This document shows positions 50,247 through 61,303 of a DNA stretch of 64,000 nt, piece by piece (position 1 is the first letter of the stretch; each line of letters begins with the position of its first letter). The DNA is taken from positions 434,001 through 498,000 of the forward strand of contig CAJQUW010004746.1 of the NCBI GenBank assembly GCA_907163375.1. The letters are read 5' to 3'. The stretch comes from Prostheceraeus crozeri (lineage: Eukaryota; Platyhelminthes; Polycladida; Euryleptidae). Under the pieces are notes generated by a model. That model was not told the origin of the DNA and did not search any database. It worked only from the letters and a program-made list of their open reading frames with translations. The position numbers were made by a program, and so were the translations under genes.

Positions 50247-50869
50247 GTAAGTTCCCACAATATTTTCAAAGTTAGACAAGCTTCTTGCTATGATGCGACT
50301 CAACTTCCTTTGATTATTATCTAATATTTGTCACCTACTTGATTTCATTCGTCCTTTCTAATGTCTATTTGCGGAAGATAGGGAGAACATACCAGTTCAA
50401 TATCTTTCTTACAATTATTATTAGAAGGGTGTTTGGGCGTGACATTCTCAAGATTTGTAAATGGGAACTTTGCTGCTTGTTGTGTTTCATCTTGCGGTTG
50501 AGTTGTCATTCTTGAATGCAATAGGTGCTAATACTTATCCAACAACAATGTCTAAGAGTCAATGATAAGACAAATATTGCTCGCCATTCTGTCCATTGCG
50601 TATGCTTCATTCTGATGATCTATTGTAGGTTCGATTTTCAGTTTGAAAACTGCGAGAAGACCGTAGACGATAAATTTGGTCATGCTTCTCAGTAATCGAT
50701 CGAACTAGCGCTGTTACTAGCGCGAACTAGCGCTGTAACAGAAGCGATAATACGGATTTTTCTTGCAAGTTAACAAAACAGCATTATTTTTCTTTGAATA
50801 CATATTTTCAGGAGATGCGAAGGATGATAGTGAAGGCTACATCATTGCTATGATTCGGAAAATCAAGAC

Positions 50870-51240
50870 AGGTTAACAATGATTCGAGTTTGTTGTCAGG
50901 TGTATTAATGGCAAGCGAAGGACATGCCAAACCACGTGAAACCTATTTTTTACATGACTTGCGTCCGACCAGTTTATGGCTGTGGGATGTGACCAGCGAG
51001 AATGGAAGAAGATAATGAGGGATGTCACGACAGATGTTCAGTTGGATGGTGTGTGAGGAATTCGGGTAGAAAAGATCAGGAAGAAGCTGAATGTGGAAAC
51101 TATGGTAGATTTGATGAAGTTAACCCGGTTAAGGTGGTTAAGGTGGAACACAATACTACGAGTATAATGGAGCCAGCTGATCGACCTCGACATGATGGAG
51201 GTGAAATTGAAGGAAAACATCAATGATCGATAAAAGTGGA
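50870..51240 (+). mobile_element. LINE ORF2 C-terminal fragment (RTE-like)
   Basis: KDMPNHVKPIFYMTCVRPVY with GCGM, then a stop; further on EKIRKKLNVETMVDLMKLTR and LRWLRW, equivalent to the family blocks ...FY.T.VRPA..YG.E.W, R...I.EK..V......K..RLRWYGHV. Several stops and frame changes. It lies in TMEM234 intron 2. Confidence 0.65.
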
Positions 51241-51244
51241 GAAA

Positions 51245-52160
51245 ATGATCGACTCAAGGCGTGTGTGACTTGTGTCTTCGTATTTTATGAGGAAGGTCAA
51301 ACCTGAACTTGGTGGGAACTGACCACTTCGAATTAAGCGGTCGACTGTTGTCATGATTTCTGGTGGATGATAACCGAGCTTATCGCAGTTTAGAATGCAA
51401 GTTACTGCGCACTTGAAAAATTGAAAAAATGAATGGTGTAGAAATTAAGATGGTCATATGCCGCGCTGATGTGTAAGGATATGGAATGGATATTCTACGA
51501 TAACAACCGTGCAGCGGTGGCTAATTATGCTTTTTCAAAACATCTTGGATGTAACTATACTGTCAATGTGTTCATGATTTTCAACCAAACTCATTCAGAG
51601 TGGAATTCATCATCCGAATATCAGAGTTGTCAGAATTTCTTGAAGAGCTGTCCAGTCAGTTAGCCAAAGCTAACTAGGTCTTCAGACCTTTCGTGCCTAT
51701 TGGTCTTAGCCATGGACCTGTGGCTCTTCCTGCTCAAGCAACTGAATTGCCTAATGCAGGATTGACAAGGCAGCAATCATGTGAAGCTGCCGGAGACAGG
51801 CCAACCATGCAGCGGTTCCAGCGATGCACGAACTGTGGCAGGCATCAGACAGTGCACAAAATTCGAGTCAGACATCATCATTTCAGTGTTCATTTCATCA
51901 GCCTGCATGGAAATCACACAACAAAGTCACTGCACAATGGTCACTGAAATTGCATTTCTTGTCATTGATTTTCTACGTTTTCCTGTTGGCGAGGGTTAAT
52001 GAAAATTAGATTTCAGTTTGCAAATGTTTTTCCAATCGCAATTTATTGAGGTGACTGCTGCAGTCACCATAAGACACCTTGGTAGCCCGAGGGCTATGTG
52101 TATTGCTGCGGTTATAGCGAGAGAGACCTTAGGTGCTATTGGGGGATTGCTTCTCAGAGA
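51245..52160. other. No gene recognised
   Basis: Overlapping frames at 51693-52009 are open in three frames (61-84 codons) but show no domain I can name. Confidence 0.4.
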
Positions 52161-52162
52161 CA

Positions 52163-52284
52163 CAGGGATCGCAATTTTCCTTTGTTTTAGGAAATTAGTC
52201 TAGTGTAAATATTTCAAATTTATGCATTCAAATCCCGGTTTTTCCCGATTTCCCGTTTTTTTCTTGGGTGAATTGCGATCCCTG
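52163..52284. mobile_element. 122-bp hAT-type MITE
   Basis: Perfect 14-bp terminal inverted repeats CAGGGATCGCAATT. The flanking octamers CAGAGACA (52155-52162) and CTGAGACA (52285-52292) match at 7 of 8, consistent with an 8-bp hAT target duplication. TCCCGG / TTTCCCG motifs repeat inside the right end. Non-coding. Confidence 0.75.
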
Positions 52285-52294
52285 CTGAGACACC

Positions 52295-53660
52295 CTGTCG
52301 TTGCGTTACTGTGCTGAACACTTGCTTAAATGGATGCCATGAAACGATATAGAGAATCATTCTGGTCCACAATGGCTCACAAGAAGTACGAGTACTTTGT
52401 ATCGGCACGCAGTTCACAAACACCGAACTTTGAACACATACTTTTGTATTGTTTAACAGCATTTCGGTTGCCCTATTAAATGAGTTAAGTCTAATCATAA
52501 TAATCATATCCCAAAGACGGTTTTATTCTTTATGCTTTAATATTGTCAGTCAGCTTCATTATCAGTATATCCAGGATTTCGAGTCACGTTACATGCACTT
52601 GAAACAATACATATATCTTCAGAAATTATAGTCATAAGTATTTGAGAAATTACAGAAATGATGTCTGTCGCTTTTGGTTACTGATGTGACTGTTTTTCTG
52701 TGTAAAACCTTAACTAGCCTGTAAACCTGTAAAATCAAACTAGCGAGTTTTGCCTTGAAAAATGATGGCAATCAATCGATCGTTCAAGATCAAAAAGCCG
52801 CTCGATTACCGTTCAACTCCTGGGGAGCACTGTTCCCTCGATCATCCTATCAAGTGAGAAGGTAATTGCAAGACGTGTTGTTCGCAGTAGTTGATGTTCA
52901 TAATCGATGTTCAATATCAGGTCCTAAGTTGAGATTCAGTTGGGTATTTGTGCGGTTGCACCATAAGTGAAAATTTAACATATGGTTCATCACTAGCTGT
53001 TTGATACTATCATTTACTGATATTTCATGAGTATGCTGCTATCTCAGGACTTCCACTTTCTTCACCGAAATTACCCAGAAAGTGCTGCTGTGTCTTGAGA
53101 CAGACCTTCAAAAGGTAAATTTATCCTTTTATTCTGTGGAAGATGTTTTTTCAGTGAGGAAGTGTCCGTGACTGCAACAGCTGGTGCATCGGATTTTGAA
53201 TTCTGCAGAATATTGTAGTAGTCGTCGAGTATTGCTCTCGAAGATCCATCATTCCAAGTTAGCAGTTAACACTTATCTTCATAGGAGGATAGTGCATGGA
53301 GAATAATGAACTTCTATAACAAACAGATCATCTGATTAATCATCTAATTCGAGATGTGTGCTAAAAATGTTCCAATTTTGAGACACTGAACGCTTTGTAG
53401 AACGACATTATTGTTTCCCTTCTTATTGGATGATTTTTCCGTAGCTGTTGAGTTGAACATGAATGAATTTGAGTTTTAGTTTCTGATGACGAAATCATTG
53501 GTTCATGTGCTTCCTGTAACTCATGTCATGAATGATTTATTGCCTTGAAGTGATGATGATCTGAAGATGTTGAATTTTCAATCGTCAAAACAAATAGTAG
53601 CGATGTCTCGTTAAAATGAATGATGGTCTAACGTCACTGCTTCCCTACTGAACGGCTTGA
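52295..53660. other. No gene recognised
   Basis: AT-rich part of TMEM234 intron 2 with short frames only. Confidence 0.45.
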
Positions 53661-53663
53661 ACG

Positions 53664-53803
53664 GTACTGACATAGTCAGACTTTAATCTGGAGCGTTGTG
53701 AGTTTTAGGCCGGATACCCTCCTGACGACTTCCAATGACACTTTCCGTGCTCGACCTCTGGACCGAAAGATCGCTAGGCCAAGCACTTAACCACTGTGCC
53801 ACG
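53664..53803 (-). mobile_element. tRNA-derived SINE, family 1, copy b
   Basis: Best preserved copy. On the minus strand the head GTGGCACAGTGGTTAAGTG is an RNA polymerase III A-box region, CAGAGGTCGAGCACG about 40 bp later corresponds to the B box, then GTCATTGGAAGTCGTCAGGA, GGGTATCCGGCCTAAAAC and the tail GTCTGACTATGTCAGTACC. The same blocks occur at 45.2, 58.6 and 60.6 kb. Confidence 0.75.
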
Positions 53804-53809
53804 TAGTCG

Positions 53810-54375
53810 TTGGTTATTTGAGGCAATCGATAACGAGTGCTGAATAGTCTCAATTCTAAATTTGCGGTGGTTATACAATTTAAAAGTAAAAATTGACCGA
53901 GAGCGAACTGTATACGTCATTGAAATGTCAGGTTAACGAGTGTTGGGTATCATCCGGATATAATCTCATAGATCGAGAAAGAATTTTTGAAACTGGGATT
54001 GCCATGGATGATGAATACATGAACTCAGTTGTTTGTGTCGTATGATAATGATCAAGATTGTGACTCTAGATTAACTGAATTTATTATTTTTATGCTACAT
54101 TATATATTTTGTGTCGTGTGGTGGTATTGCAGAAACTTCTAAAAAATGAAATCGAACTTAACTGTTTCGCGCGGTTGGACGTTGCTGACATGCACAGATT
54201 AAACTAGTTTTCTACAGATTCCAGTGACTTTCTAGGCTCGACCATGCTGCGGCTGACCTATTAAACTAATTCGCTTCTTTTTCTCATTTGAGCCATTTTA
54301 ACAATGATTTTTACAAGTTCATTCCTGACTTTGTAATCTGCGTACTTAAGGTAGTTATAGTTGACACCGAAATTA
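53810..54375. other. No gene recognised
   Basis: Part of TMEM234 intron 2; nothing identifiable. Confidence 0.45.
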
Positions 54376-54379
54376 TTAT

Positions 54380-54515
54380 CCATAAGCCTTCTTTCAGTAT
54401 ATCTTTCCTAACGACTCCCATTTATTTCTACTTCTGTCAGTCTCGAACCCCGTACCCTACGCTTCAACCCTCAATGACAGGCTCCGCCGCCACAAGACTA
54501 TGGGATTGCATGAAA
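54380..54515 (-). mobile_element. tRNA-derived SINE, family 2
   Basis: On the minus strand GTGGCGGCGGAGCCTGTCA resembles an A box, and about 40 bp later GGGGTTCGAGACTG is a near-consensus B box (GGTTCGANNC). An A/G-rich body follows. A folded tRNA cannot be drawn, so a SINE or tRNA pseudogene is more likely than a tRNA gene. Its sequence differs from SINE family 1. Confidence 0.45.
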
Positions 54516-54823
54516 CACTTGTAATAACAGATGGATTTATCACATGCAAACCTTCAAAACTCCGTGCAACAACCACATTAAAGCTTACAATATTAATGCT
54601 ATAAGCAAGCGGTTAAGTGAACCTGAGCTTCTGAGAGCTTACGAAGTTTGAAAATATTTTAGAAAATAATGGCTATCGTGAAAAAAGGAGATTGATATTA
54701 GAAAGTCAAATAAATAAATAAAAATCGTCAAGAAGGAAATGCGAATTTCAAATTACTGCATGTAACTGACCGCTGTAATCGTATAAAGTCAGTAAATTGA
54801 TCAAAAGTATAATTTACCAAAAA

Positions 54824-55204
54824 ATGTGCAATTCAGTGACCTACCTGAAAATTAGCAGAGCTAACGAACCATGCGACTGTAGCATTTGTAAAGACCTAGT
54901 AAACATTAGATTTACTGGTAGAAACCGCTCTGTTGCTTACCAATACATGTGCATTCATTGTGCAGAGTTCTTCTGTGTAGTAGCAGTGAGGATGCTAAAA
55001 ACTGGACACCAAAACCATAGCAGATCTATTGATATTATAGATGGCTGCAGCGCCTTATATCAGCATATAAAAGATAGACGCAACGGAGACCGCTGCGTCG
55101 AGATTTTTCAGATCGGTCTCATTAGCAAACTGTTTAACGGACGAGACACCAGAATAGCGGAAGTAGAAGAAATCACACACTTGCAGCCCACAATTTACTG
55201 CTAA
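54824..55204 (+). CDS. Hypothetical 126-aa protein with B-box-like zinc ligands
   Basis: The ATG at 54824 opens a 126-codon frame ending TAA, inside TMEM234 intron 2. Cys17, Cys19, Cys22, Cys43, Cys46, Cys51, His62 and His65 are spaced like a B-box zinc finger: AYQYMCIHCAEFFC then KTGHQNHSRSIDII recalls the C..C.EFLC..C...H....H pattern of TRIM-type proteins. One expected Cys (position 54 is Ala) and one His are absent, so the domain would be incomplete. No RING or further TRIM domains lie beside it and no splice sites are obvious. It could be a decayed retrocopy, an isolated exon of another gene, or a real small gene. Confidence 0.35.
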   Translation: MCNSVTYLKISRANEPCDCSICKDLVNIRFTGRNRSVAYQYMCIHCAEFFCVVAVRMLKTGHQNHSRSIDIIDGCSALYQHIKDRRNGDRCVEIFQIGLISKLFNGRDTRIAEVEEITHLQPTIYC

Positions 55205-55802
55205 TAAGCTATCTGACGTCACATTTAGACATCCATACAGATAGCTGTAGCACCACCCGTAATGTCACTCTTTCTTCATTTATCTTCGCACAGCCTGCTC
55301 GTTTCGCATCGCTATTTTGAGATCGACCATCGAAGGCTCCCCTTCGAAGTAAATCGACCGTAAATTATTTGGGGTGCTTTGGCTTTATACGTTTTCTGCT
55401 ACCCAAGAGTCTTGCAAGTTCATGTAAAGCCTGAAAACCGGCCAATCCCGTTAAATAGGATGCTATCATTTAGTTCCCTCGATCACATAGAAATTGATGA
55501 CAAACAAAACCTCTAGAATGGAAGTTCATAAAGCTTCATGCAAAACACAATAGGGGCGCAAATATCGCACACATTTTCACTTAGATACACTTGTCAACGG
55601 CTGCATCATTGGTTTAGAATCATTCACATGTGCAATTCTAAGCTTTTCATTGGTTCTTCATGCCCCGACTTAGTTCCCCTGGATGCCGCGACCTTGAGTC
55701 AATTTCCATTGTAGTTAACTTCAGATAAACAGTTTATTTTTATGCTCGATCACTATCATTCACTCTGTATCAGTAATACTCTTCTATGTCTCTTCATTTC
55801 AG
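55205..55802. other. End of TMEM234 intron 2; no gene recognised
   Basis: Short frames only. It ends in the acceptor TCTTCATTTCAG (55791-55802). Confidence 0.5.
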
Positions 55803-55898
55803 GATTATCACTGGCCGTTCCGCTAGTAAATTCTGTGACATTCGTTGCTTCCGCTCTGGTCTCTCATTTTGTATTTTCGGAACATTTGTCATTCAGTG
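55803..55898 (+). CDS. TMEM234: TMEM234-like, third coding exon
   Basis: Acceptor TTCATTTCAG ends 55802 and donor G|GTAAGT starts 55899. Phase 1 at both borders joins cleanly with the previous exon. It encodes LSLAVPLVNSVTFVASALVS then HFVFSEHLSFS, matching the most conserved family block [20 protein letters not shown] (third helix). 109 codons are now accounted for. A final exon encoding the fourth helix, expected to be about 25-30 residues, was not found in the 8.1 kb downstream, much of which is the tandem array; it may lie beyond the window. Confidence 0.85.
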
Positions 55899-56870
55899 GT
55901 AAGTTGAAATCCGGGTATAATTGTTTGTAGATGTCTATCCTCGACATTCGGCTGAAAATGAATGAATGAATTTTATACGTCCTTCATTGATGAATAGATA
56001 GAATACTTGGAAAACACAACGACAAAAAAAGTAGCGAAGCATTTCCGTGCAGTTTGCAGAAAAAGAAAGACTCAAAGTTGGCCTCCTATTCATTTTTAGA
56101 TGCTTAAATGGGCACTGAATCAACATCTACGCGCCGAAGAGCAAATGAAATATAAGCTAGTCATCAATCTACATGCACATGTATGAAAAACGTTGCAATG
56201 GTACATTTATTAGCAGCGTTCTAAGTAAGGCTAATGAAGAAATAATTCCCCGTCTGAGGAACAGTAGAGCTGAAGGATTTCCTGTCCATTTAATTCTCTT
56301 CTTTTGTGTCAGATCAGTTTATCCGCAACTGGTACCATGTAACCCACTTTCATCTGCCTCATGATGTTAATAATTGAAAATATGAGAAACTCATGATTGA
56401 ATGATGGAAACACACAAATGCATTTTGCTATATCGAGGCCTTCCCACAATCAACTATGATAATTGTCGATGCAATGGTCTTCATAATACACTGTTAAAAC
56501 TTAACATTGAACGTGGGAAGAGTGAAGCTGCATATAGTGAAATTCGTGTATCAGATAGCATCATCCGTTAGGATGGAACTCTCTACTGGCATGTCTTTTT
56601 CACATTATTATTGAAAAATTTATTGCTGTCAGGACACTGACTTTGTGCAGTACATAGCACAAGAGATCATAGTTCAATTCGCACACTGACAAGGAATGAC
56701 GTCAACAAAGCCACAAAACGCGAAAATGTATGACGTAAATCAACTTGCTGCACCTTCACACAACCAAGACAATGTGTCGTAAATAGTGATTTAAAAAATG
56801 ATTGAGCAATTGAACAAAAATGACGTTGTGTGCTAGAGTAAAAACAATAATTAAGATGATGTACATCAGA
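55899..56870. other. TMEM234 downstream intron; no gene recognised
   Basis: Short AT-rich frames only. Confidence 0.45.
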
Positions 56871-56873
56871 AAA

Positions 56874-57248
56874 TTATATGCAATCCTCTATTTCCGGAGG
56901 CGTTTCTTGTCGAGGCGTTCCTTCAGTGGCATCAAATTTCACCACATTTTCCTTTTCAAGGACGTGGCGTGGTACTTGCGATCTCAGTGTGTCCATTTCT
57001 CTAACATTCCATTGATGATCCTTTGTTCTTTCTCTCCACTGGCCTGTCTCACCTGCGTAGCACCAGTCACTCTGATTGCATGGAATTCGGTACACAACAC
57101 CAAAGCTTCGGCAGGTTATGATCTCTTTCTGACTAGCATATAACGAAGGAAAGGTGTTTGTGACTCGAAGATTGAAGATATCTGGGACCACTATCTGCTT
57201 CGATGGCTTGTTTGTCAACAACCACCACACTTCTTGAGATCTTACCAT
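56874..57248 (-). mobile_element. Penelope-like element fragment: GIY-YIG endonuclease domain
   Basis: A 124-codon minus-strand frame encodes SFGVVYRIPCNQSDWCYAGE with TGQWRERTKDHQWNVREMDT and VPRHVLEKENVVKFDA. GVVYRIPC...YAGETG...R.KDH is the GIY-YIG nuclease signature as found at the C-terminus of Penelope-like retroelement proteins (usually GVVYKIPC..C...YIGETGR.L..R..EH). The reverse transcriptase that should precede it is absent upstream on the minus strand, so this is a partial copy. The part from 56985 on is repeated in the tandem array. Confidence 0.7.
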
Positions 57249-58995
57249 GACTGCTAGCGTTGTTGTGAGGACTCATTCTTGTGCATCATTGAACAAAATC
57301 TCGTATCGCCAAACTACTCAATGTCTGCCTTGATAATGATCGTCGGTGGCGTTGGAAAGGCCTCGAATTAATTGATTCAAATTGCATATTTCTTGCTTTG
57401 TTTGGTTTCCTGCCATCGTACCAAATGGTTTGTAGGCAGATGGATCTAACCAGAACTAAGATGGATACTAAACCGGCAATGGCAATCTTGATTTGAATAG
57501 GAAAAACCTTAGAGATGTAAGTGAAATCGCATGTGATTTTCCAGCATTGAATGTTGACTAAAGGAATTTTCATAAAACCGCTGTGATTGTAAATGCAAGC
57601 GCTGCATGCGTAGCATGTTTATTCCCAAATGATGAATTATGTATACTTTTTTCGCGGAGGATTTCTTTCATTTTTTTTATATATCACTTTGACTCTCCAC
57701 CCTGTGCCTTATTACAATATGAGAGCTCATCGCAAAACGCTACTGTTGCATCATTTCCTATTATCCATATTCTCTGACCGAAGCCATCCATGGATCTGAT
57801 ATCCGACACGTATTCATGAGCAAAGCAATTTCAGCCATTATTGTTGCTCAATGAATCCTTTCACTGTCACTGTCTTTCGAGTCTTCATATTTGATCTCTG
57901 TCTGTTGGATGCGTAGTATGAGGGAAAAATAGATTTTGTGATCTATTTTGATGCACTTCATGTATATGAATAGAAACAGATAACCTTTTAGGTAGATTGG
58001 CTTATTATCGAAATACAAAAGACTTAAGACTAAACACGTCTCATTGAACGTAGATCTCAAGTTTGAAAGACTTAACACGGATATGGAGTTGCTTCAATGA
58101 AGTGTTCTTCGCTATTTTAATGCTATGAATCACGTTGCGTGATGCTCTCTCATGGTTACAAAAACCCGTTGTCATAAGTGATAATTAGCCTATTAGTTAT
58201 TATTTATTTATCTCAAACCTTATCGGATGATAGTGCACTATTACCGAGATCTTTAAATCTTCTCAATAACTTTTACCGAAGTTCAGCCACGTTCAACTGC
58301 AACGGCATCCATAGGAGTAAGAAAATGCTTGATTGGAATTTCGACCAACTGAATATGATTTACTATTGTCATGCATGATGAATATGTGGTGCTTTGAAAA
58401 TTTATGAGGAATGCAAGACTACATTGTGAAATTTATCACTTTAATAAAAACTCGTCACTCGTTTTGCCATCCATCCTCTCCCTATCTTGTTGCGTCGCAG
58501 ATTTGTCACTTAGCAGAACTTAAGAAATTGAATATGCATCATAAAGTGCGACGTAATTAGAGGCGCACCAAATATTTGGCCGGAGCAAATATTACGGATT
58601 TCAAGAAATTTGACATTTCGTGGCGTGGTCTCAATGACACATTGGTTAAGTGATTGGCCTAGCGATCTTTTGGTCCATAGGTCGAGTCCCGAACGTATCA
58701 CTGAAAGTCGACAGGCAGGGCATTCGGGCGCTACCTCAACGCACCAGAAAAGTCTGACTATGTCAAGGTATCTGACAGTCGGCCGAAATTGATTGCTGAT
58801 TCAGTTATGCAGCATGACTTCTATTCAAAATTTTGAAGGAAATCAACCTAAATCTATTGACCTCAATCATTTATGTCACATATGAAGTGTGAATCAAAAT
58901 AATTATGCTTTGTAATTGCAAGCAGGGCTGTGGCGCCGGGTGCGCTCTCCTGGGTCGTGTGCGATCATGCACGGGGTTGCTGAACCACAACAGGA
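56985..58995. repeat. Tandem array, unit 1 (2,011 bp)
   Basis: First full unit of a head-to-tail array with a 2,011-bp period (for example GTCATCTC-type anchors at 57286, 59297; 58610, 60621). It contains the GIY-YIG piece (minus), a 95-codon minus-strand frame of unknown nature with one hydrophobic span (KIAIAGLVSILVLVRS, 57286-57573), about 1 kb of unassigned sequence, and SINE family 1 (plus) near its right end. Only about three single-base differences from unit 2 were noticed. Confidence 0.9.
58618..58775 (+). mobile_element. tRNA-derived SINE, family 1, copy c
   Basis: Plus strand: CATTGGTTAAGTGATTGGCC (A-box region, with a small extra segment in the head), GCGATCTTTTGGTCCATAGG, TCGAGTCCCG (B box), then GAAAGTCGACAGGCAGGGCA, TTCGGGC and the tail GTCTGACTATGTC. 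Part of tandem unit 1. Confidence 0.7.
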
Positions 58996-61006
58996 CAGTG
59001 TGACCATTTCTCTAACATTCCATTGATGATCCTTTGTTCTTTATCTCCACTGGCCTGTCTCACCTGCGTAGCACCAGTCACTCTGATTGCATGGAATTCG
59101 GTACACAACACCAAAGCTTCGGCAGGTTATGATCTCTTTCTGACTAGCATATAACGAAGGAAAGGTGTTTGTGACTCGAAGATTGAAGATATCTGGGACC
59201 ACTATCTGCTTCGATGGCTTGTTTGTCAACAACCACCACACTTCTTGAGATCTTACCATGACTGCTAGCGTTGTTGTGAGGACTCATTCTTGTGCATCAT
59301 TGAACAAAATCTCGTATCGCCAAACTACTCAATGTCTGCCTTGATAATGATCGTCGGTGGCGTTGGAAAGGCCTCGAATTAATTGATTCAAATTGCATAT
59401 TTCTTGCTTTGTTTGGTTTCCTGCCATCGTACCAAATGGTTTGTAGGCAGATGGATCTAACCAGAACTAAGATGGATACTAAACCGGCAATGGCAATCTT
59501 GATTTGAATAGGAAAAACCTTAGAGATGTAAGTGAAATCGCATGTGATTTTCCAGCATTGAATGTTGACTAAAGGAATTTTCATAAAACCGCTGTGATTG
59601 TAAATGCAAGCGCTGCATGCGTAGCATGTTTATTCCCAAATGATGAATTATGTATACTTTTTTCGCGGAGGATTTCTTTCATTTTTTTTATATATCACTT
59701 TGACTCTCCACCCTGTGCCTTATTACAATATGAGAGCTCATCGCAAAACGCTACTGTTGCATCATTTCCTATTATCCATATTCTCTGACCGAAGCCATCC
59801 ATGGATCTGATATCCGACACGTATTCATGAGCAAAGCAATTTCAGCCATTATTGTTGCTCAATGAATCCTTTCACTGTCACTGTCTTTCGAGTCTTCATA
59901 TTTGATCTCTGTCTGTTGGATGCGTAGTATGAGGGAAAAATAGATTTTGTGATCTATTTTGATGCACTTCATGTATATGAATAGAAACAGATAACCTTTT
60001 AGGTAGATTGGCTTATTATCGAAATACAAAAGACTTAAGACTAAACACGTCTCACTGAACGTAGATCTCAAGTTTGAAAGACTTAACACGGATATGGAGT
60101 TGCTTCAATGAAGTGTTCTTCGCTATTTTAATGCTATGAATCACGTTGCGTGATGCTCTCTCATGGTTACAAAAACCCGTTGTCATAAGTGATAATTAGC
60201 CTATTAGTTATTATTTATTTATCTCAAACCTTATCGGATGATAGTGCACTATTACCGAGATCTTTAAATCTTCTCAATAACTTTTACCGAAGTTCAGCCA
60301 CGTTCAACTGCAACGGCATCCATAGGAGTAAGAAAATGCTTGATTGGAATTTCGACCAACTGAATATGATTTACTATTGTCATGCATGATGAATATGTGG
60401 TACTTTGAAAATTTATGAGGAATGCAAGACTACATTGTGAAATTTATCACTTTAATAAAAACTCGTCACTCGTTTTGCCATCCATCCTCTCCCTATCTTG
60501 TTGCGTCGCAGATTTGTCACTTAGCAGAACTTAAGAAATTGAATATGCATCATAAAGTGCGACGTAATTAGAGGCGCACCAAATATTTGGCCGGAGCAAA
60601 TATTACGGATTTCAAGAAATTTGACATTTCGTGGCGTGGTCTCAATGACACATTGGTTAAGTGATTGGCCTAGCGATCTTTTGGTCCATAGGTCGAGTCC
60701 CGAACGTATCACTGAAAGTCGACAGGCAGGGCATTCGGGCGCTACCTCAACGCACCAGAAAAGTCTGACTATGTCAAGGTATCTGACAGTCGGCCGAAAT
60801 TGATTGCTGATTCAGTTATGCAGCATGACTTCTATTCAAAATTTTGAAGGAAATCAACCTAAATCTATTGACCTCAATCATTTATGTCACATATGAAGTG
60901 TGAATCAAAATAATTATGCTTTGTAATTGCAAGCAGGGCTGTGGCGCCGGGTGCGCTCTCCTGGGTCGTGTGCGATCATGCACGGGGTTGCTGAACCACA
61001 ACAGGA
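58996..61006. repeat. Tandem array, unit 2 (2,011 bp)
   Basis: Second unit, over 99.5% identical to unit 1 by eye. The junction with unit 1 falls at CAGTGTG(A/T)CC: at the left edge of unit 1 this continues into the longer Penelope reading frame (56984 and below), whereas here it follows GGCGCCGGGTGCGCTCTCCT sequence from the right end of unit 1. This shared short sequence is probably where the duplication was joined. Confidence 0.9.
60629..60786 (+). mobile_element. tRNA-derived SINE, family 1, copy d
   Basis: Copy of the SINE at 58618-58775, present because the whole 2,011-bp unit was duplicated rather than by a new SINE insertion. Confidence 0.7.
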
Positions 61007-61303
61007 CAGTGTGACCATTTCTCTAACATTCCATTGATGATCCTTTGTTCTTTATCTCCACTGGCCTGTCTCACCTGCGTAGCACCAGTCACTCTGATTG
61101 CATGGAATTCGGTACACAACACCAAAGCTTCGGCAGGTTATGATCTCTTTCTGACTAGCATATAACGAAGGAAAGGTGTTTGTGACTCGAAGATTGAAGA
61201 TATCTGGGACCACTATCTGCTTCGATGGCTTGTTTGTCAACAACCACCACACTTCTTGAGATCTTACCATGACTGCTAGCGTTGTTGTGAGGACTCATTC
61301 TTG
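61007..61303. repeat. Tandem array, partial unit 3 (297 bp)
   Basis: The third unit starts like unit 2 and follows it to TGAGGACTCATTCTTG at 61303, where it switches to unrelated sequence. It carries only the GIY-YIG part. Confidence 0.9.

Noticed and set aside
54380-54515. Possible tRNA gene
   Set aside because: A- and B-box-like sequences are present but no cloverleaf can be formed, so a SINE or pseudogene is more likely.
57286-57573. 95-codon minus-strand frame with a hydrophobic helix as a candidate last TMEM234 exon
   Set aside because: Wrong strand for TMEM234 and no family match; it is part of the tandem unit.
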